42,258 nucleotides of DNA from JAWOFN01 sp046497505 [NCBI: bacterium]. Its GTDB lineage: Bacteria; Blakebacterota; Blakebacteria; Blakebacterales. A program made the translations under genes and the position numbers. Where the stretch lies: NCBI GenBank assembly GCA_046497505.1, contig JAWOFN010000114.1:1-42258 (forward strand), in the 5' to 3' direction. Positions 35,069-42,139 of the stretch are shown piece after piece (position 1 is the stretch's first letter; each line of letters opens with the position of its first letter). The notes beneath the pieces are model-generated. The model was not told where the DNA came from, searched no databases, and was given only the letters and a program-made list of their open reading frames with translations.

Positions 35069-35812
35069 TCACTCCCTTCCGACATCCTTCCCGTGCTCCA
35101 GCGCCTCACGCACACTCCGGGCCAGGCTCTCCCGGTCGAAGGGCTTGGGGAGGAGGTCCACTTCCCCCCCCTCCACGCCGTGACGGAGCATGGCGTCGTC
35201 GGTGTAGCCGCTCGTGGGGAGCACGGCGAGGCCGGGGTGGATCGTCCGGATCTCCCGGGCCAGTTCCACCCCGCTCATGTCCGGCATGACCACGTCGGTG
35301 AGGAGCAGATCGAATGTGTCCTCCGGGTTCTCCCGGCACCAGGAGAGAGCCGATCCCGGGGAAGCGAAGGACCTCACCGCGCAGCCCATCTGCTCCAGCA
35401 TCTCTCGGGCCACCTCCCGGACCATCTCGTCGTCCTCGACCAGCAGGATACGGGTAGGGTCGAATGATCCCTCTTCTCCCTCCGATGGGCGGGTGACCGA
35501 GCCCTCCTCGTCACTGATGGGCAGACAGACCTTGAACACAGTGCCCTCTCCGGTCTCGGAGTCGACGGCCACGAATCCGCCTGCTGCCGGACGACACCCT
35601 CGATCTCCGTGCGTTCCTGACTGCGTTCGACCAGGAGTCCCACGATCGAGACCGCGGCGAGCAGGCCCCCCCACGATCCAGGGAAGCCACCTGGCCGCGG
35701 AGGTTGAGACCAGTGCCCCCGAGAGACCGGAACGGATCTGCGGCACGTCCATGGTGGTCACCCCGAAGATGAAAAGCCCGCTGCACAGCGCAGGCCGGGT
35801 CAGCATGCGCAC
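35069..35812 (-). pseudogene. Collapsed hybrid sensor histidine kinase with intact receiver domain
   Basis: The N-terminal part has membrane segments. At a run of seven Gs after LPWIVGG the frame shifts by one; the alternative frame continues as LLAAVSIVGLLVERSQERTEIEGVVRQQ, the proper end of a membrane helix and linker. Soon after, the sequence jumps to GGFVAVDSETGEGTVFKVCLP, the very end of a kinase ATPase domain. The phosphoacceptor domain and most of the ATPase domain are therefore missing. A receiver domain follows, from RILLVEDDEMVREV to the end, with the acidic pair, phosphoacceptor Asp in LLLTDVVMPDM, TSGYT and PKPF all present. An open frame spans the whole fragment, so a receiver-only product is possible. 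One homopolymer shift could be a sequencing error, but the internal deletion could not. Confidence 0.7.
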
Positions 35813-35928
35813 GAGACGACCTCACGATAGCAGTCCCGGTGTCTTTCGGGCCATCCGTAAACCGGAGACCGGCGCCCTCCCCCGACAGCGGGAAGGGGCC
35901 GGGTGCCTTGTCCGGGGCAGGGGGGAAC

Positions 35929-35943
35929 GGTACCTTCGGTACC
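35929..35943 (+). promoter_or_regulatory. GGTACC-TTC-GGTACC hairpin abutting the rnz start codon
   Basis: Two GGTACC boxes separated by TTC form a 6-bp stem with a three-base loop, ending directly at the ATG at 35944. The only Shine-Dalgarno-like stretch (GGGGGAA, 35921-35927) lies on the far side. The hairpin could shorten the effective spacing or control initiation. Confidence 0.4.
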
Positions 35944-36867
35944 ATGCTCACCGTCACCTTCCTCGGTACGGCCGGATCGGTCCCCTCGCTTGACCGCAGC
36001 CTCCCCGCGGTGCTCTTCGCCCGCGGGGGGGACCGGCTCCTCTTCGACTGCGGGGAGGGCACCCAGCGCCAGATGATGCGGGCCCGGACCGGCTTCGGCA
36101 TCCGGGCCGTCTTCCTCAGCCACTTCCACGCCGACCACACCCTGGGCGTACCCGGTCTGCTCCAGACCCTGAACCTCATGGGTCGGGAGGAACCCCTGCT
36201 CATCTGCGGTCCGGACCATACGGAGGACTTCGCAGAACGCCTGGTGGAGCTGGGCTACCTGGACCTCCACTTCGACGTGCGCTTCCGGACGCTCGAGCCG
36301 GGCATGTCCGCCTGCTTCGAGGGTTACGAGGTACGGGCGTTCGCCACCTGCCACAGCGTCCCCTCAGTGGGCTATGCCCTGGTGGAGGAGGAACGCCCCG
36401 GCCGGTTCGACCCCGAGAGGGCCCGGGAACTGGGGGTGGGGGAGGGGCCTGATTTCGGCCGGCTCCAGCAGGGGGAGCCGGTGGAGACGGAAGGGGGCAT
36501 GGTGGAGCCCGACCAGGTCATGGGTCCGCCGCGGCCCGGCCGCCGGGTGGTGTACACCGGCGATTCCCGTCCGCATGAGGCCATGCTGCCCCACCTGGAG
36601 GGGGCGGACCTTTGGATCTCAGAGGGGACCTTCGGGGACGAGTTCCGACAGAAGGCGGAGGAGACGGGACACTCCACAGCACGGGCCGCCGCCGCTCTGG
36701 CCCGGGAGGCGGGGGTGCGTCGCCTGATCCTGACCCACATCAGCACCCGTTACAGTGATGGGGCCCACCTGCTCCTGGAACAGGCCCGGGAGGAGTTCGA
36801 GCGGGTGGGACTGGCGGAGGACCTCCTGCGGGTGGAGGTGCCCCTGCCGGAAGCCGAGACGGGCTGA
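35944..36867 (+). CDS. rnz: Ribonuclease Z
   Basis: A 307-residue metallo-beta-lactamase-fold tRNA 3'-endonuclease, the usual length for the short form. FLGTAGSVPSLDR opens the protein, FDCGEGTQRQMM follows near residue 36, the zinc motif SHFHADH lies near 58, VYTGDSRP near 200 and LTHISTRY near 264. The flexible-arm region MGPPRPGRR is present near 190. It removes 3' trailers from tRNA precursors lacking encoded CCA. The start at 35944 gives the conserved MLTVTFLGTAGS N-terminus; the frame is open a further 35 codons upstream without resemblance. It stands alone, between the kinase remnant and module C. Confidence 0.93.
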   Translation: MLTVTFLGTAGSVPSLDRSLPAVLFARGGDRLLFDCGEGTQRQMMRARTGFGIRAVFLSHFHADHTLGVPGLLQTLNLMGREEPLLICGPDHTEDFAERLVELGYLDLHFDVRFRTLEPGMSACFEGYEVRAFATCHSVPSVGYALVEEERPGRFDPERARELGVGEGPDFGRLQQGEPVETEGGMVEPDQVMGPPRPGRRVVYTGDSRPHEAMLPHLEGADLWISEGTFGDEFRQKAEETGHSTARAAAALAREAGVRRLILTHISTRYSDGAHLLLEQAREEFERVGLAEDLLRVEVPLPEAETG

Positions 36868-36888
36868 AGCCCCCGGCCTTCCGATCCG

Positions 36889-37041
36889 GATGTGCCCGCT
36901 TTCGAGCTCCGGCCGGAGAACGTCTTCCACAGGGTGGGCCAGGTCTTCGGCCATCAGGACATCGACTTTCTCGGCGATGAGGATTAGGCGCGGGTCTTCC
37001 TGGAGGATGCCCGTACGCTGGTCGACATGATCGTCGGATGA
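36889..37041 (+). pseudogene. Unidentified coding remnant with an internal TAG
   Basis: The frame from 36889 reads DVPAFELRPENVFHRVGQVF, then GHQDIDFLGDED, a TAG at 36985-36987, then ARVFLEDARTLVDMIVG and a TGA. The amino acid pattern is protein-like on both sides of the stop, including codon-position GC bias, but no start codon with a ribosome site is visible and I do not recognise the family. It could be the tail of a deleted gene. The rest of the 36868-37251 gap holds only the module C promoter. Confidence 0.35.
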
Positions 37042-37194
37042 ACCGTCTCCCCTGCCGGGCCTGAGGATCTTCACCGGACCGAGTCGGAGTACCCGAAGAC
37101 CGGGTGTCGTACCCCTGCCGACGCAGCCAGCAGGAGGAAGAGTGAGCTCGCAGCGATCATCCGTGGATCTACCGGATCTGGGATGGGGAGGGAC

Positions 37195-37237
37195 TTGGAG
37201 GGGGGACACCTGTGAGCTATTATGTGCATATGCACAT
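37195..37237 (+). promoter_or_regulatory. Module C promoter with a perfect 16-bp palindromic operator
   Basis: TTGGAG (37195-37200) and TATTAT (37218-37223) are 17 bp apart. The perfect palindrome ATGTGCATATGCACAT (37222-37237) overlaps the -10 and the expected transcription start, the classic place for a repressor site. It ends 3 bp before the ribosome site of the DUF134 gene, so the DUF134 protein is the first candidate for the repressor. Confidence 0.6.
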
Positions 37238-37251
37238 TCAGGAGGTGCCGG

Positions 37252-37566
37252 TTGCCCCGCCCGAAGAAGACACGCTACTGCCAGGCCTTCGAGGGAGATC
37301 CCGTCTTCAAGCCCCGCAGCATCCCCATGACCGAGCTGGTCACGATGGAGATGCGGCTGAGCGAGCTGGAGGCTCTCCGTCTTTGCGACATGGAGGGACT
37401 GGATCAGGAAGAGGCGGGTCGCCGCATGGGGGTCTCACGAGGGACGGTCCAGCGGCTCCTGAAAGAGGGCCGGGCCAAGGTGGCCCGCGCCCTGGTGGAC
37501 AACCAGGCCATCGTAATCAGGAAAGGTGAGGAAGATGCGGATCTGCGTTCCCACAGGGACGGATGA
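37252..37566 (+). CDS. DUF134 family DNA-binding protein, TTG start
   Basis: A 104-residue DUF134 protein. The family opening MPRPKK is met by starting at the TTG at 37252, six bases after GGAGG. Upstream in-frame ATG codons lie inside the palindromic operator and give an unlike extension. SIPMTELVTMEMRLSELEALRLCDMEGLDQEEAGRRMGVSRGTVQRLLKEGRAKVARALV follows, with a sigma-like helix-turn-helix (QEEAGRRMGVSRGTVQRLL). Cys25 and similar residues near the start may bind metal. These proteins usually neighbour NifX-like genes and are thought to regulate them, as here. It overlaps the next gene by 32 bp. Confidence 0.85.
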   Translation: MPRPKKTRYCQAFEGDPVFKPRSIPMTELVTMEMRLSELEALRLCDMEGLDQEEAGRRMGVSRGTVQRLLKEGRAKVARALVDNQAIVIRKGEEDADLRSHRDG

Positions 37567-37933
37567 GGGGATCGAAGCGGTCGTGTTCGGCCACTTCGGC
37601 AGTGCCCCGTACTTCAGCGTCCTGGACACGGAGACGGGCGAGGTAGAGGTGCTGGATAACGGGGACCAGCATCACGAGCACGGCCGCTGTCGGCCCGTGC
37701 AGCAGCTCGACACCGGCCGGCTCGACGCAGTGGCAGTGCGGGGGATGGGGCGGAACGCCCTGGCGAGGTTCAGCGCGGCGGGCATACCGGTCTATCTCTG
37801 CCGGGGGGAGAACCTGCAGCAGGTCCTCGATGAGGCCCGTTCGGGTGACCTCCAGGTCCTGGATCCCTCCCGGGCCTGTGCCGGCCACGGTCACGGCCAT
37901 GGTCACGACCATCACCGCCGTCTCGACGGCTGA
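37535..37933 (+). CDS. NifX-like metallocluster-binding protein with His-rich tail (module C)
   Basis: A 132-residue NifX-family protein: MRICVPTGTDEGIEAVVFGHFGSAPYFSVLD, then VQQLDTGRLDAVAVRGMGRNALARFSAAGIPVYL. The GHFG loop is kept, but the adjacent cysteines of the module A copy are replaced by Ser-Ala. Further histidines lie in DQHHEHGRC near residue 50, and the C-terminus has HGHGHGHDHH. The ATG at 37535 follows a GGTGAGGAAG ribosome site; a GTG nine bases earlier is an alternative. The gene starts within the DUF134 gene and ends 22 bp before the CGGC gene. Function is probably binding or carrying a metal cluster; this is inference from family and context. Confidence 0.83.
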   Translation: MRICVPTGTDEGIEAVVFGHFGSAPYFSVLDTETGEVEVLDNGDQHHEHGRCRPVQQLDTGRLDAVAVRGMGRNALARFSAAGIPVYLCRGENLQQVLDEARSGDLQVLDPSRACAGHGHGHGHDHHRRLDG

Positions 37934-37955
37934 CCCTCACAGAGGAGCGACGAAC

Positions 37956-38384
37956 ATGCGGGTCGGAATCATCATCTGCGATCGCTATCGTGCCTGCGGA
38001 GGAGGCAAGTGCCTTCGTTCCATGCGGGAACGGGAAGGGGGCTTCAGCCGGTATCCCGCCGACGAAGCGCTGGAACTGGTGGGCTACTCCACCTGCGACG
38101 GCTGCCCCGGGGGTAACGTGGAATACGTCCCCGAGGAGATGATCAAGAACGGTGCCGAGGTCATCCACTTCGCGACGGGTATGGTGGTGGGGTACCCTCC
38201 CTGTCCCTACCTGGATTACTTCCAGGAGTTCATCCAGGAACGCTACGGCGTGCCCGTGGTGGTGGGCACCCACCCCATCCCCGAGAAGTACCGGAAGGTC
38301 CATTCCGGTCTGGAGTCATGGCCGGTCCTTGCCGAGAACGACCCCCTCATGGCCACCGAGGAGATCCGTCTGGCCTACGATTGA
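37956..38384 (+). CDS. CGGC-domain cysteine-rich protein
   Basis: A 142-residue CGGC-domain protein. MRVGIIICDRYRACGGGKCLRSM carries the first cysteines, STCDGCPGGNVEYVPEEMIKNGAEVIHFATGMV the CGGC-like motif near residue 46, and YPPCPY plus VVVGTHPIP complete the pattern. The domain is thought to bind metal, probably zinc or an Fe-S cluster, and is common in anaerobes. It is the third gene of module C, with GAGGAG 10 bases or so upstream of the ATG. No function is known. Confidence 0.85.
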   Translation: MRVGIIICDRYRACGGGKCLRSMREREGGFSRYPADEALELVGYSTCDGCPGGNVEYVPEEMIKNGAEVIHFATGMVVGYPPCPYLDYFQEFIQERYGVPVVVGTHPIPEKYRKVHSGLESWPVLAENDPLMATEEIRLAYD

Positions 38385-38426
38385 GGTGAACGGGTCAGGG
38401 GCCTGCCGTGTGGGGTAAACGGCCGG

Positions 38427-38905
38427 ATGAACGGGGCGTCCCTTATCCTCGCCCTGACCTCCGCCTGTACCAAGGGCGGCTCCGCGGCCGGCACGGCGAC
38501 CGAACCGATCGACGATCCCCTCATCCAGGAGGCCGTCCTCACCTTCGAGGACGTACCGGAGGAGTACCTGCTGGTCCGTCCCCTCTGGCAGAGTATCGCC
38601 GCGGGACCCGACGGTGACCTGCTGGTGGCCGATGAGGACTGGGTGAAGGTGTATGCCCCCGACGGTACGCCGAAGGAGCGGTTCGGGGGACCGGGGAACG
38701 GACCGGGGGAACTGGAGCGGGTGAACTACATGGCTGCTCCCCCCCGCCTACATCATCCATCTCCTGGACCTGGGTTCCGGGGAACGGAGCAGGCTGCGCA
38801 GACGGTATCGTCCACAGCCGGGCCGGCCCCACCCGAGCCCGCACCCTTGACGAGTACGCTATCATCATGGTCGGGGTTCGGGAGCAGAGGGACACGATCT
38901 CTTCG
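38427..38905 (+). pseudogene. Six-bladed beta-propeller lipoprotein remnant
   Basis: The frame from ATG 38427 gives a signal-like start ending in a cysteine (LILALTSAC). It continues as IDDPLIQEAVLTFEDVPEEYLLVRPLWQSIAAGPDGDLLVADEDWVKVYAPDG and FGGPGNGPGELERVNYM, the opening blade of the 6-bladed propeller lipoproteins abundant in Gemmatimonadota. After a run of seven Cs near 38740 the propeller-like reading continues in another frame (AYIIHLLDLGSGERSRLRRRYRP), the pattern of a much later blade. About 200 codons are missing. A last coding-like scrap, DEYAIIMVGV, occurs just before the next gene. Confidence 0.6.
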
Positions 38906-38914
38906 GAGGAACGT

Positions 38915-39076
38915 ATGCCGACCTACGACTACCGGTGCAGGGAGTGCGGGAAGAAGTTCACCCTGACGATCACGGTGGCCGAACACGACAAGGGCGTGAA
39001 GTGTCCGAAGTGCAACAGCCGCGAGGTGGACCAGCTCCTCACGTCCTTCTTCGCCAAGACCCGGCGCAAGAGCTGA
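38915..39076 (+). CDS. FmdB-family zinc ribbon protein
   Basis: A 53-residue protein: MPTYDYRCRECGKKFTLTITVAEHDKGVKCPKCNSREVDQLLTSFFAKTRRKS. The two pairs CRECG and CPKC form a zinc ribbon of the FmdB/CxxC_CXXC_SSSS type, thought to be regulatory. The start at 38915 has CGGAGGAACGT upstream. It follows the propeller remnant and converges on the PAP2 gene 15 bp away. Its true promoter is probably within the remnant. Confidence 0.85.
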   Translation: MPTYDYRCRECGKKFTLTITVAEHDKGVKCPKCNSREVDQLLTSFFAKTRRKS

Positions 39077-39091
39077 GTCCCCGGGAGGCGC

Positions 39092-39931
39092 TCAGGACCG
39101 GAGGGGGGCGTCCTCCGGACGCTCGGAGAGCATGATCACCGCCGCCAGAGCCGTGGGGAAGAGCACGTCGGAGGGGAAGTGGGCCCCGTAGCGTACCCGG
39201 CCGAGCGCCACGAACAGCCCCCAGCCGATGATCGCGGTCCCCACCGCGGCGCGCGTCGCCGGCCTCCGGGAGGAGACCAGCAGGAGCAGGGGGAGGAGCA
39301 TCCACCCCATGGCCGTGTGGCCGGACGGGAAGGAGAAGTGGCCGGTGCAGCCCTGGGGGAGGTACCAGGGGGTGAACCCGGTGTAGTCGGGGGGCACAAG
39401 GTGGTAGAACCGCACCCGCCCCCAGAGGAGCTTGGCCGGCTGGACGAAGAGGAGCCAGTCCAGGACCGCCAGCCGGAACGCGGCCCGCGCCGCCCTGCGG
39501 ACCCGGCCGGTGGGTGGGCGTCCCTCCCTGACCAGGAGGATCACCATCACCACGGCCGCCGCGCCGGCTGTCAGCCATATCAGCCAGCCCTTCGATGCCA
39601 CGTCGGCGGCCGGGATGCCCAGGTTCACGGCGGAGACCGCGCCCCCGTAGCCGAGGGCCGTCATGGCCAGCAGGGTGTAGAGCCCCCCCGCCGCGCCGTC
39701 CCTGGCCCCTCCCCCTCGAAGGGCGCCCGAGGCCAGGAGGAGCAGGGCCCAGAGCGTGACCAGCAGACCTGGGAAGGCACCCCAGCGGTCCACGAGCCTC
39801 CCCCAGCCGGAGGAAGGGTCGGCGGCCCACCGGCTGATGGGGAGGTCCCATGCCCCGAAGGCGGCGGCCAGCACCGCCCATAGCACCAGTACGGCGATGA
39901 GCGTCCGGCGCCGGCCTACGGGTAGCGCCAC
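39092..39931 (-). CDS. PAP2-family membrane phosphatase
   Basis: A 279-residue protein with six or so membrane helices and the three phosphatase motifs of the PAP2 family: KLLWGRVR (KX6R-type), PSGH in FSFPSGHTAM, and GRVRYGAHFPSDVL (RX5HX3D-type). It should hydrolyse a lipid phosphate or isoprenyl diphosphate at the outer face of the membrane. The start at 39931 overlaps the end of the esterase gene by 16 bp, so the two are in one operon. The N-terminal half has an extra helical region not needed for catalysis. Confidence 0.87.
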   Translation of the reverse strand: MALPVGRRRTLIAVLVLWAVLAAAFGAWDLPISRWAADPSSGWGRLVDRWGAFPGLLVTLWALLLLASGALRGGGARDGAAGGLYTLLAMTALGYGGAVSAVNLGIPAADVASKGWLIWLTAGAAAVVMVILLVREGRPPTGRVRRAARAAFRLAVLDWLLFVQPAKLLWGRVRFYHLVPPDYTGFTPWYLPQGCTGHFSFPSGHTAMGWMLLPLLLLVSSRRPATRAAVGTAIIGWGLFVALGRVRYGAHFPSDVLFPTALAAVIMLSERPEDAPLRS

Positions 39932-41604
39932 GAGTCCAGGTCCGCCTCCGGAGGTGCGTGACGCTCTATGTGGATGGCCATCTTCTGCAGCAGTTCGGCG
40001 CCGCGCGGACCCCAGCAGTGCGGGGCCCGGGCCTGATAGGCCACCTCACCGCTGTAATAGGGGGCCTTCGTGCCCTCGAGGAAGTCCTCCATCAGGTAGG
40101 CGGCGTTGTTGAGGTAATAGGAGTCCATATCCCCGGTGTAGATGTGGATCTTCCCCACCAGCTTCGGACCCAGGGTGGCCCAGTCCCGCTCAAGGATGTG
40201 CCGCAGGTCGTAGTTCTCCCGCCAGTACGCCGCCACCTCGTGGTCGATCTCCCCGGTGCGCTTGTCCCAGATCCTGGCCGGGTAGCCGTCCGGCCCCACC
40301 GGGCCGTAGGTGGCCTCCCAGATGTCCCACTGCCCCCCTGAACGGGAACGGTCCCCCACGACCAGTTCGTACCAGTTCTCGTCCTTCATCATCGAGCGGA
40401 TGTTCCCGTCGGGAGAGCGCCGGTTGGGCCGTTCGATCCTCATCCATCCCTCATCGAACCAGTAGGCGTTCTCGTCCTCGTAGACGTCCACGATCTGGTG
40501 GTACCGGAAGTCCACCGCGTCGGGGCAGGAGGCGAAGACCCCGCCGTAGAAGTCGGGGTAGAAGACCTGGTGCGCCAGGGCGATCCACCCGCCCGTGGAG
40601 CCCCCGCTCAGCATGCGGGCCCACGGCTCACGGATGACCCGGAACCGCTCCTCCACCGCCGGGATGAGCTCCTCCATGATGGCATCCCCGTAGGGGCCGT
40701 TGTTCTCGGAGTTCACCCCGTAGGAGTCATCGTAGTAGGGAGAGGGGTGCTGCAGGGTGACGTAGATGAAGCGCGGGGCCTCCTCACCCATCCAGTGATC
40801 GTCGAATCCCCCCCCCCGGCCGAACCCGCCGGGGGCCCTCAGGCTGAAGTGCCCCTGGTTGTAGTTGACCGGGTAGTGTGTTTCCGGGTGCTCGTCGTAC
40901 CCCTTCGGCAGGAGCACCGCGGCCCCCAGGAAGATGGGATGTCCCCACCATTCGGAGAGTATCTTGCTCTGGAAGCGCAGGTACTTGACCTGCTCGGTGT
41001 CCTCGGGCATCTCCACCGGGGGGATCACGCGGTCGCACACCAGGCGGATCGTCCCCGAGGCGACGGGATCGAGGCGCATCCTCACCGGATCGCTGTAGAG
41101 GTTGCCCGGCGAGCGTTTCCACGACTGCCCCTCCCATTGGTCCATGTGCATCCACACCGTGTGACCGTCCGCCCGATCGAAGCGGGTGTAGACGTTCATG
41201 AAGGCCTGGACCCAGTACTCCCCGGCGGGCAGGTCGGAGAGACTCTGGAGGGGGTGGCCGAAGGTGTCCCCGTCGATGATCCCGACCTCCCCGGGCCGCA
41301 GTCCCTCCACCGACGTTCCGAAGAGTGGGACGCCGGTGGGTCCGGTCTGCTCGATCGGGGTCCTCTCCCTCGGCATCTCCCGGCTCAATGCCACGTAGAC
41401 ACGGCCGGTCACCGGCTCGCTTCGGAGGGCCGCATCGAAGGTGACCTGGAAGTCCAGGGGTCCGGCCTGATCGGCCCCCGGATCGGCCGAAGCGGCGGGC
41501 ATCGGTTGCCGGGGCACCAGCAGTGCGAGCGTCAGGAGGGCACCGATCAGCAGGTAGAGGGGCCCTGTGGGACGGAAGTGGTCGGGGATGGGGATGCGGC
41601 GCAT
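39916..41604 (-). CDS. Exported esterase-like alpha/beta hydrolase (paralogue 2)
   Basis: A 562-residue paralogue of the lipoprotein at 33245-34963. The N-terminus has a hydrophobic signal (YLLIGALLTLALLV), a probable cleavage near AASA, and no lipobox. The accessory domain is FQVTFDAALRSEPVTGRVYVALS. The esterase domain includes QHPSPYYDDSYGVNS, MLSGGSTGGWIALAHQVFYPDFYGG, YTGDMDSYYLN and PHCW, matching the same residues in the other copy. Long identical-length segments such as KRTGEIDHEVAAYWRENYDLR show the relation. GGAGCAGCC precedes the ATG. It lies in a minus-strand run with ybjQ upstream (40 bp) and PAP2 downstream. Confidence 0.82.
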   Translation of the reverse strand: MRRIPIPDHFRPTGPLYLLIGALLTLALLVPRQPMPAASADPGADQAGPLDFQVTFDAALRSEPVTGRVYVALSREMPRERTPIEQTGPTGVPLFGTSVEGLRPGEVGIIDGDTFGHPLQSLSDLPAGEYWVQAFMNVYTRFDRADGHTVWMHMDQWEGQSWKRSPGNLYSDPVRMRLDPVASGTIRLVCDRVIPPVEMPEDTEQVKYLRFQSKILSEWWGHPIFLGAAVLLPKGYDEHPETHYPVNYNQGHFSLRAPGGFGRGGGFDDHWMGEEAPRFIYVTLQHPSPYYDDSYGVNSENNGPYGDAIMEELIPAVEERFRVIREPWARMLSGGSTGGWIALAHQVFYPDFYGGVFASCPDAVDFRYHQIVDVYEDENAYWFDEGWMRIERPNRRSPDGNIRSMMKDENWYELVVGDRSRSGGQWDIWEATYGPVGPDGYPARIWDKRTGEIDHEVAAYWRENYDLRHILERDWATLGPKLVGKIHIYTGDMDSYYLNNAAYLMEDFLEGTKAPYYSGEVAYQARAPHCWGPRGAELLQKMAIHIERHAPPEADLDSWRYP

Positions 41605-41644
41605 GGGCTGCTCCGTTCGATCGGATGTCAGGACTCGAGGGGGC

Positions 41645-41965
41645 TCACTTCAGCTTCACGGCGGTCCCGGAGGCGGTGACCATGAGCATGCCGCCGTTCT
41701 GGCCCAGCACCTCGTAATCCAGGTCCACGCCCACCACGGCGTCGGCGCCGTTCTGGACGGCCCGGTGCTCCATCTCCTCGAGCGCGATCTTCTGGGCCTT
41801 CACCAGTTCCTTCTCGTACGCGGCGGAACGTCCGCCCACGATGTCCCGGATCCCCGCGAACACGTCCTTGAAGATGTTGGCACCCATGATGGCCTCGCCC
41901 GTGACGATGCCCTTGTACTCGGAGATCTCGCGGCCCTCGATGGTGACGGTGGTGGTCAGGATCAT
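41645..41965 (-). CDS. YbjQ/UPF0145 family protein
   Basis: A 106-residue protein matching the YbjQ (putative heavy-metal-binding) family: [65 protein letters not shown], then [31 protein letters not shown]. Members form pentamers; the proposed metal binding is not established. AAGGAGCATC precedes the ATG. It is 40 bp upstream of the esterase start and may be its first operon partner. Upstream, 42 to 175 bp away, a hairpin and the tail of another minus-strand gene are found. Confidence 0.9.
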   Translation of the reverse strand: MILTTTVTIEGREISEYKGIVTGEAIMGANIFKDVFAGIRDIVGGRSAAYEKELVKAQKIALEEMEHRAVQNGADAVVGVDLDYEVLGQNGGMLMVTASGTAVKLK

Positions 41966-42063
41966 ACCCGATGCTCCTTATGATGGGATGGTCGGCGCTC
42001 TCCATGATTCTGCAACGATACGGACCCCGGCGCCACCCGCTTCACGTGGAGTCAAAATGAACT

Positions 42064-42092
42064 AGGGCCCCGACCGATGAGGCCGGGGCCCT
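42064..42092 (-). terminator. Intrinsic terminator for the gene at the right edge
   Basis: AGGGCCCCG (42064-42072) pairs perfectly with CGGGGCCCT (42084-42092). On the minus strand it is followed by TTCATTTTGA, a T-rich tail. It lies 48-76 bp after the stop codon of the partial minus-strand gene. Confidence 0.7.
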
Positions 42093-42139
42093 CCTGCTGC
42101 AACGGATGGCGAAGTACGCGCTGTGCGCTCCCGCCCCTG

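Noticed and set aside
33734-35467. Plus-strand open frame of about 577 codons opposite the esterase gene
   Set aside because: Antisense to a gene with clear motifs and a paralogue; no recognisable domain.
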